DNA from: Clostridiaceae bacterium | GTDB taxonomy: Bacteria > Bacillota > Clostridia > Acetivibrionales > DTU013 | Direction of reading: 5' to 3' | Assembly (NCBI GenBank): GCA_012730015.1 | Contig: JAAYBT010000113.1 | Location: 1 to 33,444, forward strand | DNA: 33,444 bases | Shown here: positions 24,464 to 32,202 of the stretch, piece by piece | Layout: each line of letters begins with the position of its first letter | Numbering within the stretch: the first letter of the stretch is position 1 | Position numbers and translations under genes: made by a program | The notes under the pieces: model-generated | Seen by the model: the letters and a program-made list of their open reading frames with translations, nothing else | Told to the model about the DNA's origin: nothing | The model's database searches: none

Positions 24464-25537
24464 TTACTTTCTTTTATATACTTTCCTTCTAAACTCTCTG
24501 AAAGCGGTAATACACTTTTCTGCCAGGAAATTGACAAAGGGATTGAAAACATAGTCAAGCATGCCCACGAACTCTACAAACTTCCCCTTGAACCCTACCT
24601 TAAACTTATAAAGCCCATACATAGGATTGTTTTCATCACCATCTCCGGGCACCCCTCTGAAATCATAAATGTCAACCCCTGATTCAAGCGCCCACCTAAT
24701 CATGTTCCACTGAAGGAGGTAATTGGGCATCAGGTTGCGATGCTCATTGCGGCTGGCGCCGTACAAATACCAGCACTTGTTTCCATAAAGGATAGCTATT
24801 GTTCCGGCGATAGGCTTATCATCGTGATAGGCAATAAATACCCTCAAATGCTCGGGTGCCAGGCAGTCAAAGACCTTTTCATAATATTCCTTACTTCTGA
24901 CAACGAAGTTGTCACGTACTCCGGTCTCGACAATCATTTCATAAAATGCGGCTACCTCTTCCCTGCCCCCGACCTTGACCACGACTCCTTTTCTTTCGGC
25001 CAGGCGGATATTGTAACGGACCTTATGGTGAAAGTCCATCAATAATTCATCCTCTGTCTTGCCTCTCAAATCCAGCCTGAATACAAATCTGGGCTGAATA
25101 CCCTCATAGTTCTCCAGTCCGCGGCTTACCTTAAAGCCGAGGTCCTTAACGATCTGCTCAAACTGCCTATCCTCTATCTCTATATCCGGGTCCATCTTCA
25201 GGGCATAGCTCCTGTATTTCTTAGCCAGCCGCTTGCATTTTTCAAGGAGTTCCTTCAGCGTTTGGGCATCATGAGAATCACACACAGGCCCTCGCGGCGC
25301 ATACATCATAGTGAAGGGTAGAATAGGTATTTTCCTGATTAACAGGCTTATGGAGCCCTTTATCCGGCCATCTTCATCCTCCACCGTCACCACTTCGTTT
25401 TTCCAAAAGGATTTCACCTGCGCCCACTGCGGCGACTGCATAAAATGCCCCTTGGGATGCGACTGTAAAAATGCCTCGTACTTTGCCTTGCTCTCTATGT
25501 TCTTTTCATTTGCGCTAAATAGGTCTTCACTAGTCAA
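24464..25537 (-). CDS. FemX/FemABX-type peptidoglycan aminoacyltransferase
   Basis: FemABX enzymes use aminoacyl-tRNA to add residues to the stem peptide of lipid II at the inner face of the membrane. The 357 residues show the family pattern: HFMQSPQWAQVKSFW near the start, YAPRGPVCD, ALKMDPDIE, RFVFRLDLRGKTEDELLMDF, HHKVRYNIRLAERKGV, then the second GNAT-like half with YHDDKPIAGTIAILYGNKCWYLYGAS and YDFRGVPGDGDENNPMYGLYKFK. The start is TTG at 25537, six bases after AGGTG; the ATG four bases upstream is out of frame and opens only three codons. It is the middle gene of ATP-grasp ligase, FemX, flippase. Which amino acid is transferred cannot be read off. Confidence 0.9.
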   Translation of the reverse strand: MTSEDLFSANEKNIESKAKYEAFLQSHPKGHFMQSPQWAQVKSFWKNEVVTVEDEDGRIKGSISLLIRKIPILPFTMMYAPRGPVCDSHDAQTLKELLEKCKRLAKKYRSYALKMDPDIEIEDRQFEQIVKDLGFKVSRGLENYEGIQPRFVFRLDLRGKTEDELLMDFHHKVRYNIRLAERKGVVVKVGGREEVAAFYEMIVETGVRDNFVVRSKEYYEKVFDCLAPEHLRVFIAYHDDKPIAGTIAILYGNKCWYLYGASRNEHRNLMPNYLLQWNMIRWALESGVDIYDFRGVPGDGDENNPMYGLYKFKVGFKGKFVEFVGMLDYVFNPFVNFLAEKCITAFREFRRKVYKRK

Positions 25538-25631
25538 TCATTACACCTCTTATTCTTTTGTTTGCTGCATATTTCTCAAGCCTACATAGGTTTATTCCAT
25601 TAGCTGCTGCATTTTAGGCACTGCGCGCTTC

Positions 25632-26843
25632 CTACTTCAAATATTTCCTGAATTTAAAGTAATGGCTAAGCTGCCACTTGTATAGGAAGAGCATTCTTTT
25701 GGGCTTGTTGTCCCCCTTCAAAAATAGAGGGTGGGTGACTCTTTTTTCCCTGACCAGCTGCCTCATTTGCTCAAGATTCTCGCTTCCCCTTACATATCGA
25801 AATGCTACTCCAAGGGGAATGGCCGTCCACAGGTTTCTGACATTGGCTATCTCAAGCTGCTGGTTTTTATTGTATATATAATCTTCGACAACATATTGCG
25901 CCAGATTGTTCCCTCCGGCAGTCACATAATAATTGCTCCTGCCCTGTCTGAGATTTATCTCCAGTATCTTGTACCTTCCATCTCGCTGATCATACTTTAT
26001 GTCGAAGGTCGAATAGCCGCGGTAGCCGATATTATCCAGAAACCTTCTAAGCGTCTCCGAGAGCTCCTGATTGTACTCATTCATTAATACAGCAGTATTG
26101 CCAATACCGTGGGGAGTATGCTCCTCCAGCATAACGTGAGCCAAAGACATCATCTTGACCTTCTTATCCTGACCGGAGTAGCAAATCATGACCCGTAGAT
26201 TCGAATCATCCCCCGGAATGAAATCCTGTATAATCAGCTGATCATCATACCCCGCATCATATATCTGACCGATGACTGTCCTAAGCTCCTGGGCACTTTC
26301 CAGCTTATATACCTTCTTCTGCTGCGCAAACTCATGCTGCCAGTACTTGATGCCATTAGATGGCTTCACAACAAGCGGAAAGCCAAAGGGCAGTTCAAAG
26401 TCGTCCTTCATAGACCTGTCATAAATGAAGGTGCCCGGATAATCTATATTGTGTTGATCACAAATCTTATAAAACTTTAGCTTCGTTAAAAGGCTACCCA
26501 TCAGCTCTTCATCCACGTAGGGCGTAATTACACTCTCCGGCAGCTCTGCCTTATTCCTGATAATCTGCTCTACATAGTTGTCACCGCAGCCTATCAAAAT
26601 AATCTTTTTACCAGAGTAGCTTTCCGCCAGCTCAGTGATTATCCTGACAAAGGTCTCCTGCCTGTCCAAATCACTAACGGCACGAAAATTTATGATTTTG
26701 CTGTTGCAGCTGGGTCCTGCATTGACTTTCCCTATAACAAAGGATTTTAAACCGTAAGCTTCATAAAATGCTCTGGACATGCTATACGTATTGATATCAC
26801 TACCTAAAAAAACGGGGATAAACTCTTTTTCAACAATATTCAA
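25632..26843 (-). CDS. ATP-grasp carboxylate-amine ligase, D-aspartate ligase-like
   Basis: A 403-residue ATP-grasp enzyme. It resembles, from memory, the D-aspartate ligase (Asl) type of lactic acid bacteria and enterococci, which attaches D-Asp to the lysine side chain of UDP-MurNAc-pentapeptide. The shared features are FIPVFLGSDINTYSMSRAFY at the start, ILIGCGDNYVE, PFGFPLVVKPSNGIKYW (ATP lysine), IIQDFIPGDDSNLRVM, STFDIKYD and ILEINLRQGRSNYYVTAGG (metal-binding E and N). The enterococcal asl gene sits beside an aspartate racemase gene; none is seen here. The start is TTG with AGGAGGT six bases upstream. A promoter with an overlapping inverted repeat lies before it. The substrate may differ from D-Asp. 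Confidence 0.82.
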   Translation of the reverse strand: MNIVEKEFIPVFLGSDINTYSMSRAFYEAYGLKSFVIGKVNAGPSCNSKIINFRAVSDLDRQETFVRIITELAESYSGKKIILIGCGDNYVEQIIRNKAELPESVITPYVDEELMGSLLTKLKFYKICDQHNIDYPGTFIYDRSMKDDFELPFGFPLVVKPSNGIKYWQHEFAQQKKVYKLESAQELRTVIGQIYDAGYDDQLIIQDFIPGDDSNLRVMICYSGQDKKVKMMSLAHVMLEEHTPHGIGNTAVLMNEYNQELSETLRRFLDNIGYRGYSTFDIKYDQRDGRYKILEINLRQGRSNYYVTAGGNNLAQYVVEDYIYNKNQQLEIANVRNLWTAIPLGVAFRYVRGSENLEQMRQLVREKRVTHPLFLKGDNKPKRMLFLYKWQLSHYFKFRKYLK

Positions 26844-26908
26844 TTTTCGACCTCCTGCCGGTCTTCAAAGCTGTTATAATGCTGTTATTTCGTGTGCGTT
26901 TCACGTAC

Positions 26909-26937
26909 ATTTTAGTATATTGGTACGTAAAGTTCAA
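26909..26937 (-). promoter_or_regulatory. Probable promoter of the ATP-grasp / FemX / flippase operon
   Basis: On the minus strand TTGAAC (26937-26932) and TAAAAT (26914-26909) are 17 bases apart. ACGTAC (26903-26908) and GTACGT (26923-26928), extended by TTTC and AAA, form an inverted repeat around the -10 box, a candidate operator. Confidence 0.55.
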
Positions 26938-27226
26938 GCTTATTTATTCCGCTTGTGTTTCCAAGCACCCAAGGCAACGCCCCCTTCTACAAAATAATAT
27001 TTCATAGTAAGCAGTCTTGTCTCACGGGTATGACAGTCCCTCCCCAAAACAGCAGTACTAAGAAGCAGGTCGTTGGAGAGGGAAACACATGCTCCGCAAA
27101 CGTTGCTGATAGCACGTGGATATAATTACTTGATCCCTGTTGCCAGTATTCACCAAATGCTGTAATATTATTATATAACTCCTAAAATGCATCTGTTATT
27201 ATATTTACATAGAGAGGGTGGATATC
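26938..27226. other. Gene-free stretch before the beta-glycosidase gene
   Basis: Only the promoter match at 27140-27168 and a 21-codon minus-strand frame without a ribosome site were seen here. Confidence 0.4.
27140..27168 (+). promoter_or_regulatory. Probable promoter of the beta-glycosidase gene
   Basis: TTGCCA (27140-27145) and TAATAT (27163-27168) are 17 bases apart, about 55 bases before the start codon. Confidence 0.5.
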
Positions 27227-28510
27227 ATGTACAAGCCTTTCAAGCTACCGGACGATTTCCTCATGGGCTCTGCCACTGCTGCCACACAAATAGAAGGCGG
27301 CGACAGAAATAACACATGGTATGACTGGTGCGAAAAGGGTAAAATCCTTGACGGAAGCTCATGTCTGCGCGCTAACGACCACTGGAACAGGGTCGAGGAG
27401 GATGTAGGCCTTATAAGGCAGCTCAATCACAGGGCTTATCGTTTGGGACTGGAATGGAGCCGCATAGAGCCTAATAATGGTCAGTTCGATTTTTCAGCAA
27501 TTTCTCATTACCGCAATGAAATAGAAATGCTTATTCAAAACGGCGTCAAACCCCTTGTGACCCTTCACCATTTTTCAAGCCCCCTATGGCTGCGAGATGA
27601 GGGCGAATTTGAGAATGAAAAGGCTGTCGGCTATTTTGAAAGGTACACAAGGTATGTGGTTGAGAATCTTGGTGATCTGGTCAGTGAGTATATAACAATA
27701 AACGAACCGAATGTATATGTTGCAAACGGCTATTTCTTTGGCGACTGGCCTCCCGGGCAGAAAAACCTCGGCCTTGCCCTGAAGGTGTTCAAAAACATGA
27801 CCTTGTGCCACATAGCCTCCTATAGAGCCATACATGAAGTCAGAAAAAAGATGGGCTTTAAGGGCATCACCATGGTAGGCGTAGCTAACCACCTGCGCAT
27901 TTTCGATCCCTACAGTAGGAACCCACTTGATTTGCTAGCTGCAAAGGTAATGGAGCATATGTTTCAGGGCGCCATCGTCAAATCCATGACTACAGGGAGG
28001 CTCAGATTCCCCATTGGATTTGGAGCGCCTATGGGCAAGGGAAGGTTCTTTGATTTCATCGGGATTAACTACTACAGTCGCAGTGCCGTCCGATTCAAGG
28101 GCTTTAAGGATGATGTCATGCCGAACACCCAAAGGAATGACCTGGGATGGGAGATCTATCCCAAGGGGTTATACGACCTGTGCAAAAAGGCTTACAAAAT
28201 GTTCAAGGCGCCAATATGGATCACGGAAAACGGTACCTGTGACCAGGAAGACGCTTTCCGCTCCGATTACATATATCAGCATCTGCTTGAGCTTTCTAAG
28301 CTGAGTGAAGAAGGCATCCCGGTCCAACGCTATTACCACTGGACCCTGATGGACAATTTTGAATGGGTCGAGGGAGAATCCGCACGCTTTGGGTTGATTC
28401 ATGTAGATTACGAGACGCAAAAACGCACTATCAGAAAGAGCGGAGAGCTCTATGGGCAAATATGCCTCCACAATGGCGTCACACAGGAAATGATTGATAA
28501 TTATCTATAA
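27227..28510 (+). CDS. Glycoside hydrolase family 1 (beta-glucosidase type)
   Basis: A 427-residue cytoplasmic enzyme that should hydrolyse beta-linked glucosides or galactosides with retention. The N-terminus FLMGSATAATQIEGG is the GH1 substrate-site block. The acid/base Glu is E160 in TINEPNVYV and the nucleophile E334 in WITENGTCDQ. HHFSSPLWL and HWTLMDNFEWVEG are further family motifs. There is no 6-phospho-binding signature that I can recognise and no PTS gene nearby, so an unphosphorylated substrate is more likely. ATG 27227 has AGAGAGGG about eight bases upstream; a GTG nine bases earlier is less likely. It appears monocistronic and converges on an ABC-F gene. Confidence 0.94.
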   Translation: MYKPFKLPDDFLMGSATAATQIEGGDRNNTWYDWCEKGKILDGSSCLRANDHWNRVEEDVGLIRQLNHRAYRLGLEWSRIEPNNGQFDFSAISHYRNEIEMLIQNGVKPLVTLHHFSSPLWLRDEGEFENEKAVGYFERYTRYVVENLGDLVSEYITINEPNVYVANGYFFGDWPPGQKNLGLALKVFKNMTLCHIASYRAIHEVRKKMGFKGITMVGVANHLRIFDPYSRNPLDLLAAKVMEHMFQGAIVKSMTTGRLRFPIGFGAPMGKGRFFDFIGINYYSRSAVRFKGFKDDVMPNTQRNDLGWEIYPKGLYDLCKKAYKMFKAPIWITENGTCDQEDAFRSDYIYQHLLELSKLSEEGIPVQRYYHWTLMDNFEWVEGESARFGLIHVDYETQKRTIRKSGELYGQICLHNGVTQEMIDNYL

Positions 28511-28513
28511 GGC

Positions 28514-28566
28514 GCTGCATCTATATGCGGCAGTACCTACAAAGCAGGCCATGCATCTATGATGCA
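28514..28566. terminator. Two adjacent hairpins between convergent genes
   Basis: GCTGCAT / ATGCGGC (28514-28531, one mismatch) and TGCATC / GATGCA (28552-28566) are two small stems sharing the sequence TGCATCTAT. The outer GGCGC (28511) and GCGCC (28572) could pair around both. There is no T-run, so termination here is a guess. Confidence 0.35.
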
Positions 28567-28591
28567 GGCTCTGCGCCACTATCTGTACCCA

Positions 28592-30430
28592 TCAAGGCTG
28601 GCGTAAAAGCTCTGTCAGCCTGTTATATTCTTCCTCCAACCTATCCCTATCATCCCCGGCTGAGGATAGCTTAGCTATAATCTCTGTCAGCCTCATTTGA
28701 AGCATCGTGCGCTCAATTCCCTCAGGTGTGCTTCTGTGAGCATCTTTTACCATGCCCTCACAGGGTTTACTGCCGTTTGAGTAACTTGCGCTGGATTTAC
28801 TGCCGGAGGAGTTTCTGCCGCCGGAGCTTTTGCCAGACTCGTATTCCTCATACTCCTCCAAGCCCCCATCAAAAGCTTCTATCCCCTTATCCTTTATCAC
28901 TAAAAGCCGTTCCGCTATGCCGTTTACAAAAGACCTGTCATGAGAGACAAAGAGAACCGTCCCCTCATATTCCTTTAATACATTCTCCAGCGCTTCGATA
29001 GACTTCATATCAAGGTAGTTGGTAGGTTCGTCCATCAACAGAACATTGGCATTTGAAACAAAAAGCTTTGCGAAGGCTGTCTTAATTTTTTCTCCTCCGC
29101 TTAACACCTCCACCCGCTTGTGTACAGCATCCCCTTGTAGCAGAAGTCTGGCCAAAATAGTACGGGCAACCGTCTCCTGTTGCACGCTGTCGCTCATGAC
29201 ATTATCCAGCACAGTCTCGTGTGGCATAAGATTTTCAAAGCCCTGACGGAAATAGGCTATCCTGGCCTTCGGCACAATGCTTATATTGCCACCTCCATGA
29301 TTCCAGCAAGCATTATTCTTATTAGAATTCGGCGAGCCGGAATCCGCCACATACCTCGATGCATCGGCTGCATTGACTGAAAAAAGCGATTGATGCGTCT
29401 GCGATGACTTTACATCGTAGCTTGAGGCAATCAGGTTCAGCAATGTTGTCTTTCCCGAACCGTTTTCACCCCAGAGCGCCGTCTTAAGCCCATTGCAAAG
29501 CCTAAAGCCTGCATCCTCGAATACTGGGACATGGCCATAGCTGAAGCTTAGCTTCTCACAGGTGATTACAAATCTGTTTTCCGGCGGATTTGTCAATGAG
29601 AAATCCAGCTTAATAGACGGTAGCTCCCTTGGCCTCTCCTTAACCTCAAGCTTATCAAGCCTTGTTACAAGGCTGCCTACGGTGTTATGAAGCTTCTCCT
29701 GCTTCTCATTTGCCGCCCTTGTATGAAGCCGAGCCTCGGAATTACCCATTCTTTTGGGAGCCTTCCGCATTTTTATAGCCCTTTTAGTCCGGTTTGAAAT
29801 AGCGTCCTCCAATGCGGCTTTTTCACTGATATATTTCTGGTATTCACAAGCAGCACGGTTCTGCTCCATTTCATACCGTTGCCGGTAAAAGGTATAATTC
29901 CCGTTGTACATGCGCACCTTACCGTCCCTGATCTCAAGTATGTGAGTGCACAGTGTATCCAAAAGGCTTCTATCATGGCTTATGAGCACAAAGGAATCCA
30001 GCCTATCCAGCTTCTGCTTCAGTAGCTCAATCCCCTTATAATCAAGGTTTGAGGTTGGCTCATCCGCAAAAAGCAGAGCATTATCTGTACTGAAGGCTTC
30101 GACGATTTTCAATCTCGTGAGTTCACCGCCGCTGAGCCCATCTCGTTGCAGCTTCTGATTAAGTTCAAATTCACTGATTAGTTTGCCCTCTTTCCTCTCT
30201 GTCTCCCCCTTCTCAAACTGCCGGATATATGCTACTTCACAGTAACGCCTCACATGACCCTCATCAGGCTCAATGGAGCCTGACAGAATATCCATCAATG
30301 TCGTCTTGCCGGATCCATTCAACCCAACTACCCCGATTCTGTCACCGGTGTATATCTTCAACTCATCAACCTCAATGATGAGCCTGTCGGCATAGTATTT
30401 CTTAATGTTTCTCGCATCTAAAAGCAACAT
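28592..30430 (-). CDS. ABC-F ribosomal-protection-type ATPase
   Basis: The 612 residues contain two ATPase domains: GLNGSGKTT with LSGGELTRLKI and LLFADEPTSNLD, then GENGSGKTT with LSGGEKIKTAF and LLMDEPTNYLD. The short first domain and the helical linker rich in Lys/Arg (about 190-270) recall the Vga/Lsa/CplR group, which displaces ribosome-targeting antibiotics such as lincosamides and pleuromutilins. Resistance cannot be proven from sequence. About 40 residues rich in Ser/Asn (about 337-382) are inserted after the second Walker A, and the C-terminus has a Gly/Ser-rich stretch (SSGGRNSSGSKSSASYS) before a short coiled coil. GAGAGGAGA precedes the ATG. A 300-base leader lies upstream. Confidence 0.9.
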   Translation of the reverse strand: MLLLDARNIKKYYADRLIIEVDELKIYTGDRIGVVGLNGSGKTTLMDILSGSIEPDEGHVRRYCEVAYIRQFEKGETERKEGKLISEFELNQKLQRDGLSGGELTRLKIVEAFSTDNALLFADEPTSNLDYKGIELLKQKLDRLDSFVLISHDRSLLDTLCTHILEIRDGKVRMYNGNYTFYRQRYEMEQNRAACEYQKYISEKAALEDAISNRTKRAIKMRKAPKRMGNSEARLHTRAANEKQEKLHNTVGSLVTRLDKLEVKERPRELPSIKLDFSLTNPPENRFVITCEKLSFSYGHVPVFEDAGFRLCNGLKTALWGENGSGKTTLLNLIASSYDVKSSQTHQSLFSVNAADASRYVADSGSPNSNKNNACWNHGGGNISIVPKARIAYFRQGFENLMPHETVLDNVMSDSVQQETVARTILARLLLQGDAVHKRVEVLSGGEKIKTAFAKLFVSNANVLLMDEPTNYLDMKSIEALENVLKEYEGTVLFVSHDRSFVNGIAERLLVIKDKGIEAFDGGLEEYEEYESGKSSGGRNSSGSKSSASYSNGSKPCEGMVKDAHRSTPEGIERTMLQMRLTEIIAKLSSAGDDRDRLEEEYNRLTELLRQP

Positions 30431-30480
30431 AAAAAAGTCTCTCCTCTCACATCATCTGTGCAGGAAAGACCTCATCAACC

Positions 30481-30506
30481 AAAAAAGATTGCGCAGCATC
30501 CGGCAA
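30481..30506 (-). terminator. Candidate attenuator terminator in the ABC-F leader
   Basis: On the minus strand TTGCCG pairs with CGCAA (5 bp, one bulge) around a short loop and is followed by T-C-TTTTTT. The stem is weak. An overlapping alternative stem GGC-TTTT-GCC would exclude it. It lies about 50 bases before the ABC-F start. Confidence 0.35.
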
Positions 30507-30607
30507 AAGCCAAGAACACTACAAAGCAAGGCAGTCAAATGTATAAAAGCCAATCCAGCACAAAACAGAGCGTAAACAGCCCCGATAAATTTTGTTAAAT
30601 CGCTGAA

Positions 30608-30622
30608 TTAGCAAATCCTCAT
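30608..30622 (-). CDS. Possible leader peptide ORF (4 codons) of the ABC-F gene
   Basis: ATG-AGG-ATT-TGC-TAA (MRIC) has TAAGG about nine bases upstream. It lies downstream of a TATAAT at 30663-30658 and upstream of the candidate attenuator. Short leader peptides are known to control several ABC-F resistance genes. This one is only a candidate. Confidence 0.3.
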   Translation of the reverse strand: MRIC

Positions 30623-30733
30623 TCTTGAATACCTTACCCTTTCATTAAGATAAATTCATTATAGCTCAAAGAAAACCAAAATGCATTAGTTTTTTAATAC
30701 CTATTCTATCCCTGTAATATTATGTTAGGTGGT

Positions 30734-30931
30734 TTATTCCATCTTTCGCTTGAATATTGAGATTACCCATCTAGTATTACCATAGCTTTGCGTAGCAGGA
30801 ACCGCACTTACCAGCTCCCATCCCTGCGAGCCTAATTCATTCAATTGATTCTGGTATTCATACCGGTCAACCTTACCTCCAAGTGCACCTTTTGCGTCTG
30901 TAAAGAGCGTTTTGTATTCGAATCTATCCAT
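30734..30931 (-). CDS. DUF4177-like small protein
   Basis: A 65-residue protein, MDRFEYKTLF then LNELGSQGWELVSAVP and WVISIFKRK. The pattern of a beta strand with YK, then LN.LG..GWELV, and a final strand ending in FKR is that of DUF4177, small proteins of unknown function. No signal peptide or membrane segment is present. AGGAGG lies eight bases before the ATG. It is followed on the same strand by the ABC-F leader and preceded by an acetyltransferase gene 63 bases upstream, with which it may be co-transcribed. Confidence 0.8.
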   Translation of the reverse strand: MDRFEYKTLFTDAKGALGGKVDRYEYQNQLNELGSQGWELVSAVPATQSYGNTRWVISIFKRKME

Positions 30932-30994
30932 GAATTTTGCCTCCTATTTTATATCCTCATTTATTTAACGAATGCTGCAAGCAATTTGTCTGTC

Positions 30995-31534
30995 CTAATC
31001 TATGCTTTCATCAGCCTTTTCATTTGGGTTTAAGGCGGCATACACATAGGTGTCCCAATATATAGGGTTTCCTCTATCATCGTTATGAAAAGAAACGTTT
31101 TTCCTAAAATGCGCTTCTCGCTTTAATCCTACCTTTTCCATGACCTTCCAGGATGCTACATTTTGCGGAGCACATTCAGCATAAATTCTGTGAACCCCTT
31201 CCCCAAAAGCAAATTCAATCATAGCCCTACACGCCTCGCTGCCATAGCCTTTGTTTTGGTAATCCTGATTAAGCACATACCCTAATTCCCTTGCGTTGAA
31301 ATCCCTTTTACCTAAGTAAATATTACCAATAACCTTGTGCTTTGCTCTCAAAACCACTGCAAAAAACTCATCGCTTTTCGAACGATATTCAACCTCTTCC
31401 TTAGCCTTTTGGGGAGTAAAATTCGGGTAGGATTCAAATTCGACATTTACTCGCTGTAACATATACTCGCACAAATCTTTCTCGTCCGAGAGTTCAAAAT
31501 TGCGGATAATTAAATTCTTAGTTTCCACTCTCAT
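30995..31534 (-). CDS. GNAT-family N-acetyltransferase (RimJ/RimL type)
   Basis: A 179-residue protein that transfers acetyl from acetyl-CoA to an amine. It opens with TKNLIIRNFELSDEKDL, has the acetyl-CoA loop region LNQDYQNKGYGSEACRAMIEF (Q/R-x-x-G-x-G type) and ends with the RimL-type block HRIYAECAPQNVASWKVMEKVGLKREAHFR. The substrate is unknown: ribosomal protein N-termini, an antibiotic or a metabolite. The ATG at 31534 follows GAGG by nine bases; an ATG at 31543 touches the GAGG and is less likely. No close functional partner is evident. Confidence 0.88.
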   Translation of the reverse strand: MRVETKNLIIRNFELSDEKDLCEYMLQRVNVEFESYPNFTPQKAKEEVEYRSKSDEFFAVVLRAKHKVIGNIYLGKRDFNARELGYVLNQDYQNKGYGSEACRAMIEFAFGEGVHRIYAECAPQNVASWKVMEKVGLKREAHFRKNVSFHNDDRGNPIYWDTYVYAALNPNEKADESID

Positions 31535-31679
31535 GCCTATCATCCTCTACCCATATATGTGCCTGCAATACTATCGAGACAGAAAATCAAACCCTGTTTC
31601 TACTGATATTATACATGACCAGGAGCTCAAATCAAATACATCAGTATTTTTTAGTTAACTGCTCAGTTATTCAACTATG

Positions 31680-31770
31680 GTAGTGCTATTATTGGGAAAA
31701 ACGCTCAAATACGGCCTAAAAGGCTAAAAAACAAGAAATATGCACCACAACTCTTGAAATATTGAGCATT
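31680..31770. repeat. Dispersed ~90-bp intergenic repeat, copy 2
   Basis: It is colinear with 14002-14094 (GTAGTG left end, GGCC.AAAAGG centre, GCACCACAAC right end). It lies between the acetyltransferase gene and the T-box promoter. Confidence 0.6.
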
Positions 31771-31825
31771 AAGGCTTTACGGCTAGTGAACTTAGGAAAA
31801 GCTTCCGCCTTTATATAAAAAACAC

Positions 31826-31854
31826 TTGCAATTCATGATGCTATGTAGTAAAGT
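31826..31854 (+). promoter_or_regulatory. Probable promoter of the T-box-trpB transcript
   Basis: TTGCAA (31826-31831) and TAAAGT (31849-31854) are 17 bases apart and lie about 30 bases before the T-box leader. Confidence 0.55.
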
Positions 31855-31885
31855 AATAGAAAATAAATACATATATTCAAACTGT

Positions 31886-32147
31886 TGATTGAGAAGAGTA
31901 CATACTTTCGATTTCTTCAAAGAGAGTTGCAAACGGTGAGATTGCAGCAAGATAGGGGGTATGGAATGGGCTCATAAAGGTGGGAAGAAAGGTCTTTGAC
32001 TTAGTAATGCCCAACGGGATTTCCACTCGTTACCAAGGGAAAGCGTATGAGTGTACGTTAATGAGTGGGTGCATTTGCACCAATCTAGGTGGTACCGCAG
32101 AGGCTACAAGCTTTTGTCCTATGGATATAGGACAGGAGCTTTTTTTG
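31886..32147 (+). ncRNA. T-box leader, tryptophan-specific
   Basis: The 14-base T-box sequence AGGTGGTACCGCAG is at 32087-32100, preceded by stem I elements (GAGAAGAGTA near 31890) and followed by a terminator. A TGG preceded by GAA at 31967-31969 is the likely specifier codon, meaning tRNA-Trp; another TGG at 31962-31964 gives the same reading. Uncharged tRNA-Trp would stabilise the antiterminator and let trpB be transcribed. Confidence 0.92.
32108..32147 (+). terminator. T-box regulated terminator
   Basis: GTCCTAT / ATAGGAC (32116-32122 and 32127-32133) with outer AAGCT / AGCTT pairs forms a long stem followed by seven T residues. Confidence 0.9.
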
Positions 32148-32202
32148 TTGCTTAAATGCTAACAGTCAGGCGAGAAGCAATGCGACGAGGAAGGAGAGCA
32201 AT

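Noticed and set aside
26940-27005. 21-codon minus-strand frame (begins MKYYFVEGG) before the beta-glycosidase gene
   Set aside because: It has no ribosome-binding site and no recognisable family; a gene relic is possible but not supported.
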